A stretch of 5,301 bases of DNA from Betaproteobacteria bacterium (GTDB taxonomy: Bacteria; Pseudomonadota; Gammaproteobacteria; Burkholderiales; JAHFRG01). A model generated the notes under the pieces. The model searched no databases, was not told the DNA's origin, and was given only the letters and a program-made list of their open reading frames with translations. The translations under genes and the position numbers were made by a program. Position 1 is the stretch's first letter; each line of letters starts with the position of its first letter. The stretch lies in the NCBI GenBank assembly GCA_023258935.1, contig JAHFRG010000008.1, positions 1 to 5,301 of the forward strand, written 5' to 3'. Shown here one piece after another: positions 1-5,214 of the stretch.

Positions 1-35
1 AACGGGATGTCGTGTTTGATTCTGAAAAATTCCAT
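1..35 (-). CDS. secF: SecF, N-terminal fragment (runs off the left edge)
   Basis: An ATG on the minus strand at 35-33 opens a frame reading MEFFRIKHDIP before the window ends. This matches the usual start of proteobacterial SecF (MEFF-RI--DIPF), and secF is the expected gene after secD. SecF is a six-helix inner-membrane protein that pairs with SecD and uses the proton gradient to help complete export through SecYEG. Only 11 codons are visible, so the call rests on this motif and on gene order. The Shine-Dalgarno is weak: a GGA with about 9 bases before the ATG. The 7-bp repeat array ends only 12 bases upstream of the start codon, so the inserted cassette comes right up to the translation start region. 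Confidence 0.82.
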   Translation of the reverse strand, partial: MEFFRIKHDIP

Positions 36-47
36 GTCTTTAATTCC

Positions 48-95
48 GTAACAAGTGACGAGTGACGAGTAACGGGTGACAGGTGACGAGTGACA
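48..95. repeat. Array of seven 7-bp tandem units (arm next to secF)
   Basis: Read on the plus strand, seven consecutive heptads start with GTGAC or GTAAC and end in two variable bases. Examples are GTAACAA at 48, GTGACGA at 55 and 62, GTAACGG at 69, GTGACAG at 76 and GTGACGA at 83; the last unit at 90 decays into the stop codon of the inner gene. The array has the opposite orientation to the one at 452-498. Bases 69-94 match the reverse complement of 473-498 at 23 of 26 positions, counted by hand. Confidence 0.9.
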
Positions 96-458
96 TTAAT
101 CGTTACCCTTGTCTTTAAGTTTGTTTACCAAACCGCCAATGAGCTTGAACAGGTTCTGGGTCCTCGATTGAACGGAATCGATGGTCTCCACGTATCCCAG
201 TTCTTTTGCGATAATTACCTGCGTTTCCAATTCACTCAGTGAACCTCTCGCAACGCTCAAGAACTGCAAGAATTCCTTTTTGGACGAACGCGCTGCTCCT
301 TCGGCAATGTTGCTCGGTACCGAAACCGCCGACCGCCGAAGCTGGGCGGACAATCCATACAGCTCTTCCTGAGGAAAAGCCGATGTCAACTGGTATATTT
401 CCTTGACCAAAGTCATGGCCTCCTGCCACACATTGAGATCACGATGCGTCTTTATCAC
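96..458 (-). CDS. Four-helix-bundle protein of the S23 / 23S rRNA intervening-sequence protein family
   Basis: The 120-aa product has the full pattern of the S23/IVP family (four-helix bundle, TIGR02436 type). It shows IKTHRDLNVWQEAM at residues 2-15, LSAQLRRSAVSVPSNIAEGA at 36-55 and FLQFLSVARGSLSELETQ at 63-80, then a final amphipathic helix rich in Lys. There is no signal peptide or membrane segment. The family was first described from ORFs inside intervening sequences of 23S rRNA and is also found as stand-alone genes; its function is not established. The start is a GTG inside the last heptad of the right array. The only in-frame codons before it are CGA and then TGA, so no longer start is possible, and there is no clear Shine-Dalgarno. 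It lies 36 bases after the secD stop on the same strand and could be read from the same transcript. It appears intact. Confidence 0.88.
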   Translation of the reverse strand: MIKTHRDLNVWQEAMTLVKEIYQLTSAFPQEELYGLSAQLRRSAVSVPSNIAEGAARSSKKEFLQFLSVARGSLSELETQVIIAKELGYVETIDSVQSRTQNLFKLIGGLVNKLKDKGND

Positions 459-498
459 TCGTCACTCGTCGCGTCACTTGTCACCTGTCACTCGTCAC
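452..498. repeat. Array of 7-bp tandem units (arm next to secD)
   Basis: Read on the minus strand, the units follow the same GTGAC-plus-two pattern: GTGACGA, GTGACAG, GTGACAA, a shortened GTGAC, GCGACGA, GTGACGA, GTGATAA. That makes seven units, one of them missing two bases. The first unit contains the TGA stop of secD (497-495) and the last contains the GTG start of the four-helix-bundle gene (458-456). The array is inverted relative to 48-95. Confidence 0.88.
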
Positions 499-2354
499 GC
501 TTTTTGCTGTTCAGGGTGCCACATCTGGCCGACGGAAAGTTTCTCCAGCTTGCGGCGGCTGCCGTAAACCAGATTGACCATGCTGCGCGAGACCATCACT
601 GCGCTGAACATCGAGGTCAATATCCCCAGGCACAGCACCACCGCGAAACCGCGCACCGGCCCCGAGCCGAACATGAACAGCGCTATGCCGGCGATCAGCG
701 TGGTGATGTTGGAGTCGAGAATGGTGCCGAAAGCGCGTTCATAGCCGGCGTGGATCGCCGCCTGCGGCGTGGTGCCGCTGCGGAGTTCTTCGCGAATGCG
801 CTCGTTGATCAGCACGTTGGCGTCAATCGCCATGCCCACGGTGAGAGCGATGCCCGCCATGCCGGGAAGGGTGAGCGTCGCTTGCAGCATGGAAAGCAGC
901 GCCACAAGCAACAGCACGTTGACTGCCAGCGCCACCACCGAAATTAAACCAAACAGATGATAATACGCAATCATGAAAACGGCGATAGCGGAAAAACCAA
1001 TCCAGGTGGAATGAAAGCCACGCTTGATATTGTCGGCGCCGAGGCTCGGCCCCACGGTTCGTTCCTCGATGATTTCCATGGGTGCAGCCAAGGCACCGGC
1101 GCGCAGCAGCAGAGCGATATCGCGCGCTTCCTCCACGCTCATGCGGCCGCCGCTAATCTGTACCCTGCCCCCGCCGATCTCGGTGCGGATTACGGGCGCG
1201 GTCACCACTTCGCCTTTGCCTTTTTCAATAAGTAAAATCGCCATGCGTTTGCCGACATTTTCGCGAGTAACCAGCTGGAACATGCGAGCGCCGGAACCAT
1301 CCAGCGTAATATGCACCGCAGGTTCTCCGGTCTGCCCGTCGTAACCAGGCTGGGCATCGCTGATGCGCTCGCCCGTCAGCACCACATTCTTCTTCACCAG
1401 AACCGGAATACCGTTCCTTTCCTTGTAAAGCTCGGTACCAAAGGGGGGCTGTCCTTGCGCCGCCGCTTGCAGCGAAGCCGGATCCGAGTGCTCTTCATCC
1501 ACCATGCGTACTTCCAGAGTCGCGGTGCGCCCAAGTATGTCCTTTGCTTTTGCCGTGTCCTGCACGCCGGGCAATTGCACCACTACGCGGTCGGCACCCT
1601 GCTGCTGGATAATCGGCTCAGCCACGCCGAGTTCATTTACGCGGTTGCGCAGCGTGGTGACATTCTGTTGCAGCGAGAATTCTTGAACTCTGGTCTGCGC
1701 CGGAGGTGTGAGCGTGGCAGTGAGCTTTGGTTCTCCATCGTCAACTTCTTTCAGCGCCAGGTCGGGAAAGTTTTTGCTGATTTCGGCGAGACCTTTGGAG
1801 CGGGATTCGCCGTCCCTGAATTTGACCGTGACCACCTGACCTTCGCGGGTGATGCCGGAGTAGGGAATTTTTTTCTCGCGCAGGCTGGTGCGGATATCAT
1901 TGGTATAGCGTTCCGCCGCCTTGTCGAGCGCGGCTTTCATGTCCACCTGCAGCAGGAAATACACGCCGCCGCGCAAATCCAGACCCAGGTACATGGGGAG
2001 TGCGCTGATATTGGAGAGCCATTGCGGGGAACTCGACAGCAGGTTAAGCGCAATTATATAGTCATCGCCTAGCTGGGATTGCAGTACATCCTTGGCTTTG
2101 AGCTGGGTATCGGTGTCTGCAAAGCGGACTTTGATGCTGCTCACATCAAGAACAGCGCCTTGCGAGCTTATGTTGGCCTTGGCAAGTTCGCCTTCCACTC
2201 GTTGCAACAGGCCAATATTCACTTTCAGCGCCGATTTGGCCGGAAGAATCTGCACCGCGGGAACTTCGCCGAACAGATTGGGCAGCGCATAGATGAAACC
2301 CAACAGCAGCGCAACACCTATAAGAATGTTTTTCCAGAGAGGATAACGGTTCAT
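495..2354 (-). CDS. secD: Protein translocase subunit SecD
   Basis: SecD pairs with SecF and YajC in the inner membrane and helps pull preproteins out of SecYEG using the proton-motive force. The 619-aa product is close to the usual length (about 615 aa in E. coli). Visible features in order are an N-terminal membrane helix (about 9-28), the SecD motif LGLDLRGG (123-130), the large periplasmic region, and a C-terminal block of five membrane helices from about residue 449. That block includes AIDANVLINERIREE (509-523), whose Asp511 corresponds to the conserved membrane Asp of the family, SNITTLI (548-554) and the G-PVRGFAVVL region (about 563-573). The ATG at 2354 gives the expected MNRYPLWKN start; the ribosome site is weak (GAAGTG about 3 bases before it). 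The TGA stop lies in the first unit of the heptad array, so the last residues (HPEQQKA) run directly into the inserted cassette. Confidence 0.97.
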   Translation of the reverse strand: MNRYPLWKNILIGVALLLGFIYALPNLFGEVPAVQILPAKSALKVNIGLLQRVEGELAKANISSQGAVLDVSSIKVRFADTDTQLKAKDVLQSQLGDDYIIALNLLSSSPQWLSNISALPMYLGLDLRGGVYFLLQVDMKAALDKAAERYTNDIRTSLREKKIPYSGITREGQVVTVKFRDGESRSKGLAEISKNFPDLALKEVDDGEPKLTATLTPPAQTRVQEFSLQQNVTTLRNRVNELGVAEPIIQQQGADRVVVQLPGVQDTAKAKDILGRTATLEVRMVDEEHSDPASLQAAAQGQPPFGTELYKERNGIPVLVKKNVVLTGERISDAQPGYDGQTGEPAVHITLDGSGARMFQLVTRENVGKRMAILLIEKGKGEVVTAPVIRTEIGGGRVQISGGRMSVEEARDIALLLRAGALAAPMEIIEERTVGPSLGADNIKRGFHSTWIGFSAIAVFMIAYYHLFGLISVVALAVNVLLLVALLSMLQATLTLPGMAGIALTVGMAIDANVLINERIREELRSGTTPQAAIHAGYERAFGTILDSNITTLIAGIALFMFGSGPVRGFAVVLCLGILTSMFSAVMVSRSMVNLVYGSRRKLEKLSVGQMWHPEQQKA

Positions 2355-2363
2355 ATCACTTCA

Positions 2364-2427
2364 GTGAATGGTGAGGCGTGAGAAGTAAGGGCAGGGTTCC
2401 CAAGCTTTTTTTCTTCACCCCTTACTT
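2364..2427. repeat. Short inverted heptad-type repeat at the yajC-secD junction
   Basis: On the plus strand four 7-bp units follow one another from 2364 to 2391: GTGAATG, GTGAGGC, GTGAGAA and GTAAGGG. Two more units lie on the minus strand just after the yajC coding end: GTAAGGG and GTGAAGA. AAGTAAGGG at 2383-2391 is a perfect 9-bp inverted match to CCCTTACTT at 2419-2427, with a 27-base loop. The TAA stop of yajC (2424-2422) lies inside the right arm. The layout resembles the arrays around the S23-family gene, but the consensus is different (GTRA followed by variable bases) and no gene lies between the arms. Confidence 0.65.
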
Positions 2428-2745
2428 TTCGCTCTTAATGGTGCCCTTCGGCAGCAGGGTCTGTATCGCCGCTTTCTGCACCTGAATTTCTACGTTCTCG
2501 GCCACTTCCAGCGTTACATAGTTGCCGCCGACCCGGGTGATCTTGCCCAGCACCCCGCCCCCGGTTATGACCTCATCGCCCTTTTGCAGCGCCTCCGTCA
2601 TCACCTTGTGTTCCTTGGCGCGCTTCATTTGCGGACGTATCATCAAAAAATACAGCAGTACAAACAACAACACCAGAGGCATCAGCCCGATCCAGTCCAT
2701 CCCTTGCTGCGCAGGCGCCGTGGTTTGTGCAAAAGCTTCTTTCAT
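2422..2745 (-). CDS. yajC: Preprotein translocase subunit YajC
   Basis: YajC is a small single-span inner-membrane protein that associates with SecD and SecF. From the ATG at 2745 the product is 107 aa. A short N-terminus (MKEAFAQTTAPAQQG) resembles the SDAxAQ-type starts of the family. A membrane helix follows at about 18-36, ending in the signature RPQ (37-39), then a basic stretch (KRAKEHK) and a cytoplasmic domain with KGDEVITGGGVLGKI (55-69) and LPKGTIK near the end. The start is not settled: an in-frame GTG at 2757 would add MNVL. I prefer the ATG because GGGAG (2761-2757) lies 11 bases before it, whereas the GTG has only a weak GAG upstream. The gene starts 34 bases after tgt and clearly belongs to the same operon as secD. 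Confidence 0.95.
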   Translation of the reverse strand: MKEAFAQTTAPAQQGMDWIGLMPLVLLFVLLYFLMIRPQMKRAKEHKVMTEALQKGDEVITGGGVLGKITRVGGNYVTLEVAENVEIQVQKAAIQTLLPKGTIKSEK

Positions 2746-2779
2746 CAGCACGTTCACTCCCGGGTCTCAAATAAAGGCG

Positions 2780-3886
2780 CTATTTTAACATGCTGCGGCG
2801 CGCTTGCTTGAACTCCTCCACAAAATCGGCGAAGCGCCCTGCCGAGATGGCGCTGCGCAACCCGCGCATTAATTCCAAGTAGTAATACAGATTGTGGATG
2901 GTGTTAAGTCGTGCCCCGAGAATTTCATTTACCCTCTGCAAGTGATGCAGATAAGCGCGGGTGAAGTGCCTGCAGGTATAACAGCTGCAGTTCTCATCAA
3001 GCGGTCGTACCTCGTCGCGGTATTGAGCGTTCCTCAATTTTATCGTGCCGTGCCGGGTAAAAATCCAGCCGTTCCGGGCATTGCGCGTCGGCAGCACGCA
3101 ATCGAACATGTCCATTCCCTGCCCTACCGCGTTGACAATATCCTCAGGCGTACCCACCCCCATCAGATAGCGCGGCCTGTCCTGAGGCAATTGCGGGGCG
3201 ATGTGCTTGAGAACGCGCTGCATGTCGCGCTTGGGCTCACCCACCGACAGCCCGCCGATGGCGTAGCCATCAAATCCGATATCAAGCAAACCCCGCAGCG
3301 ATTCCTCGCGCAAATGCTCGTGCATGCCGCCTTGCACAATGCCGAAAAGTGCATTGCGGTTGTTCTCATGGGCGCGCTTCGAGCGTTCCGCCCAGCGCAA
3401 GGAAAGCTGCATTGAGTTACGCGCTTGTGTTTCGTCCACAGGGTAAGGCGTGCATTCGTCGAACACCATGGCGATATCCGCATTCAGCACGCGCTGGATG
3501 CGCATCGCCTCTTCAGGCGAGAGGAAGCAGCGGTCACCGTTTACTGGCGACTGGAACTGCACGCCTTCCTCCCCCACTTTGCGTAACTTGCCGAGGCTGA
3601 ACACTTGGTACCCGCCGGAATCGGTGAGTAGCGGTCCCTCCCAGGCCATGAAGCGATGCAGGCCACCATGCGCTTCGATGACTTCCAACCCTGGACGCAG
3701 CCACAAATGAAAGGTGTTGCCGAGCACGATCTCGGCACCGATTTGCTTCAGCTCGAAAGGGCTCATCGCCTTCACAGTGCCGTAAGTGCCGACCGGCATG
3801 AACGCGGGCGTTGCCACTGTGCCGTGATGAAGCTCGAGCGTCCCGCAGCGGGCGCAACCGTCTTGGGCTTTTAATTCAAATTTCAT
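2780..3886 (-). CDS. tgt: Queuine tRNA-ribosyltransferase (tRNA-guanine transglycosylase)
   Basis: Tgt exchanges the wobble guanine (G34) of tRNAs for Asp, Asn, His and Tyr with the queuosine precursor preQ1, acting in the cytosol before QueA. The 368-aa product has the normal bacterial length and all key features. LLTDSGGYQVFSL includes the catalytic-site Asp89. FGIVQGG is at 181-187. AIGGLSVGEP (209-218) belongs to the substrate pocket. MFDCVLPTRNARNG (260-273) contains the nucleophilic Asp262. The zinc site is formed by Cys300, Cys302, Cys305 and His331. The ATG at 3886 is preceded by a good Shine-Dalgarno (AAAGAGGT on the minus strand). The gene is separated from queA by 169 bases that are almost entirely a compound inverted repeat, and it ends with TAG 34 bases before yajC. 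Confidence 0.98.
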   Translation of the reverse strand: MKFELKAQDGCARCGTLELHHGTVATPAFMPVGTYGTVKAMSPFELKQIGAEIVLGNTFHLWLRPGLEVIEAHGGLHRFMAWEGPLLTDSGGYQVFSLGKLRKVGEEGVQFQSPVNGDRCFLSPEEAMRIQRVLNADIAMVFDECTPYPVDETQARNSMQLSLRWAERSKRAHENNRNALFGIVQGGMHEHLREESLRGLLDIGFDGYAIGGLSVGEPKRDMQRVLKHIAPQLPQDRPRYLMGVGTPEDIVNAVGQGMDMFDCVLPTRNARNGWIFTRHGTIKLRNAQYRDEVRPLDENCSCYTCRHFTRAYLHHLQRVNEILGARLNTIHNLYYYLELMRGLRSAISAGRFADFVEEFKQARRSMLK

Positions 3887-3894
3887 TCGTTAAA

Positions 3895-3902
3895 ACCTCT
3901 TT
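3895..3902 (-). promoter_or_regulatory. Ribosome binding site of tgt
   Basis: AAAGAGGT on the minus strand lies 8 bases before the tgt ATG. It sits immediately outside the left arm of the compound inverted repeat (which begins at 3905), so folding of that repeat in the mRNA would come within 2-3 bases of this site. Confidence 0.7.
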
Positions 3903-3904
3903 TC

Positions 3905-4056
3905 ACCGCGGAGGACGCAAAGGACGCAGAGAAATACAAAAATCAAATAGACAGGATTTACAGGATTACGCAGGATTAACAAGATTCAATCCTGTAAATC
4001 TTGTAAAAATCCTGTTAATCATATCCATTAAGATTTTCCTCTGCGTCCTCAGCGGT
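3905..4056. repeat. Compound nested inverted repeat between queA and tgt
   Basis: The outer arms are 3905-3919 and 4042-4056 (ACCGC-n-GAGGACGCA, 14 of 15 positions complementary). The left arm carries a second GGACGCA unit at 3922-3928. Inside is a second pair: CAGGATTTACAGGATT at 3952-3967 against 3989-4004 (15 of 16 complementary). Further copies of the ACAGGATT-like unit at 3971-3986 and 4007-4020 allow alternative pairings. Two repeat vocabularies (GGACGCAGAGG and ACAGGATT) are nested one inside the other. The queA TAA stop (4058-4056) overlaps the outer boundary. No ORF of note lies inside. Similar-looking motifs are common between genes in many bacterial genomes, as I recall. Confidence 0.8.
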
Positions 4057-5084
4057 TAATTCTGTCTTTCAATCAACATGGCATCGCCATAGCTGAAAAA
4101 CCGATAGCGGTTCTCCACCGCGTGGCGATAAGCGCGTCGTATGTTTTCCATTCCGCCGAAGGCCGCAACCAGCATGAGCAATGTGGACCGCGGCAAATGG
4201 AAATTGGTAAGGAGCCGTTCCACAATTTTGAACCGGTATCCGGGAGTGATAAAAATATCCGTCTCGCCGCAGCCAGCCTGCAATTTTCCGTTTGTTGCCG
4301 CCGTTTCCAGCACGCGCAGGCTGGTGCTGCCCACTGCCACGACGCGCCCGCCTCCATGTTTTGCCATTTCAATCATGGCTACTGTCTCAGCAGGAAGGCT
4401 GTACCACTCATTGTGCATTTTATGCTCGGCGATATTTTCCACGCCCACCGGCTGGAAGGTTCCTGCGCCCACATGCAAGGTCACAAAAGCTATCCTCACC
4501 CCCTGCTTGCGCAAATTGTCGAGCATCGCCGGGTCAAAATGCAAACCCGCGGTGGGCGCTGCCACCGCGCCCGGTTCGCGCGCAAACACCGTCTGATATC
4601 GCACCTCGTCAAGCTCTGAAGCGGGGCGCGAGATATAAGGCGGCAGCGGCATCACGCCGCTACGCTCCAGCAGTTCCCATACCGTGAGATTGCTATCAAA
4701 GCGCAGCCTGTAGAATTCGCCTTGACGTTCTTCCACAATCGCTTGCAACTGCTTTGCCAGGAACAGCTTAGTGCCCGGCCGGGACGCATGGCTGGCGCGC
4801 ACCTGCGCCAACGCATGATGGTCATCCAGAACCCGCTCGACCAGTATCTCAACTTTGCCGCCGCTTTCTTTCTCCCCGAACAGACGGGCTTTAATGACGC
4901 GGGTATCGTTGAACACCATCACATCGCCGGGTTTCAGGAATTGCGGCAAATCTGCAAACCGACAGTCGCGTAAATTGCCGCTTGCGCCATCAAGATGTAG
5001 CAGGCGGCTTGCGCTGCGCTGCTCAACGGGAACCTGCGCAATCAGTTCCTGCGGCAAATCATAATCAAAGTCCTTGGTTTGCAT
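4056..5084 (-). CDS. queA: S-adenosylmethionine:tRNA ribosyltransferase-isomerase
   Basis: QueA transfers and rearranges the ribosyl part of S-adenosylmethionine onto preQ1 in tRNA, giving epoxyqueuosine, the step after Tgt. From the ATG at 5084 the product is 342 aa, the usual length, beginning MQTKDFDYDLPQELIAQ as the family does. Visible conserved blocks are VFNDTRVIKARLFG (57-70), the GGKVEILVER stretch (75-84), MPLPPYISRP (145-154), PGAVAAPTAGLHF (171-183), VTLHVGAGTFQPV (201-213), NFHLPRSTLLMLVAAFGG (294-311) and YRFFSYGDAML (327-337). The frame stays open upstream to a TTG at 5180, but those 32 codons do not resemble QueA and begin inside a palindrome, so I reject them. No strong Shine-Dalgarno precedes the ATG. 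It is the first gene of the operon visible here and is transcribed divergently from tRNA-Leu. Its TAA stop abuts the queA-tgt repeat. Confidence 0.97.
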   Translation of the reverse strand: MQTKDFDYDLPQELIAQVPVEQRSASRLLHLDGASGNLRDCRFADLPQFLKPGDVMVFNDTRVIKARLFGEKESGGKVEILVERVLDDHHALAQVRASHASRPGTKLFLAKQLQAIVEERQGEFYRLRFDSNLTVWELLERSGVMPLPPYISRPASELDEVRYQTVFAREPGAVAAPTAGLHFDPAMLDNLRKQGVRIAFVTLHVGAGTFQPVGVENIAEHKMHNEWYSLPAETVAMIEMAKHGGGRVVAVGSTSLRVLETAATNGKLQAGCGETDIFITPGYRFKIVERLLTNFHLPRSTLLMLVAAFGGMENIRRAYRHAVENRYRFFSYGDAMLIERQN

Positions 5085-5124
5085 TACCGTCGCACATGAC
5101 CATTGATGAGATGGATTCTTAATC

Positions 5125-5154
5125 TTGCCGGAAAAATGTTTTTTAGTGGATAAT
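5125..5154 (+). promoter_or_regulatory. Candidate sigma-70 promoter for tRNA-Leu
   Basis: TTGCCG at 5125-5130 (4 of 6 to the -35 consensus) and GATAAT at 5149-5154 (5 of 6 to the -10 consensus) are 18 bases apart. The next bases, CCCGAG, form a GC-rich discriminator of the kind seen at stringently controlled stable-RNA promoters. Transcription would begin near 5161, giving a leader of about 54 bases before the tRNA. Inferred from consensus only. Confidence 0.42.
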
Positions 5155-5170
5155 CCCGAGTCCTTGGAAG

Positions 5171-5206
5171 CTCTGAACAAGCCCTACTTGGGGGATCTGT
5201 TCAGAG
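5171..5206. repeat. Perfect 9-bp inverted repeat in the tRNA-Leu leader / upstream of queA
   Basis: CTCTGAACA at 5171-5179 is exactly complementary to TGTTCAGAG at 5198-5206, with an 18-base spacer that could add a CCC/GGG pairing (5182-5184 with 5192-5194). In the tRNA precursor it would form a hairpin ending 8 bases before the mature 5' end. As DNA it lies in the shared region upstream of divergent queA. No T-run follows it, so it is not a typical terminator. Confidence 0.6.
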
Positions 5207-5214
5207 AACCATCA

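Larger units (their letters stand above)
48..498 (-). mobile_element. Putative cassette: four-helix-bundle gene between inverted heptad arrays, inserted between secD and secF
   Basis: The unit consists of two 7-bp tandem arrays in opposite orientation that exactly bracket one small gene. It separates secD from secF, which are normally only a few bases apart. The gene ends within a base or two of one array and starts inside the other. The inner gene looks less GC-rich than secD (by eye). No transposase, recombinase or clear target-site duplication is visible, so calling it mobile is an inference from position, composition and flanking repeats. A non-mobile origin, by expansion of repeats around an old gene, is not excluded. 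Confidence 0.5.

Noticed and set aside
96..458. Avd-type accessory protein of a diversity-generating retroelement
   Set aside because: Avd shares the four-helix-bundle fold, but no reverse transcriptase, template repeat or variable repeat is present in the window; the sequence fits the stand-alone S23-type family.
48..498. CRISPR-like array
   Set aside because: Units are 7 bp with two variable bases and no spacers of constant length; this is tandem repetition, not repeat-spacer structure.
1311..2072. 253-aa open frame on the plus strand, with other long plus-strand frames over secD, tgt and queA
   Set aside because: They are antisense to genes with clear family motifs, and their composition (rich in Arg, His, Gln, Ala or Ser) is typical of shadow frames in GC-rich coding sequence.
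2400..2421. Terminator suggested by a run of T at 2406-2412
   Set aside because: The T-run is on the plus strand, so the operon's RNA has A's there, and no plus-strand gene ends nearby.
5085..5180. Longer queA start adding 32 residues (374 aa)
   Set aside because: The extension begins at a TTG inside the 5171-5206 palindrome, has no family resemblance, and the internal ATG at 5084 gives the normal QueA N-terminus and length.
5171..5206. Rho-independent terminator upstream of tRNA-Leu
   Set aside because: A hairpin exists but no T-run follows on either strand.
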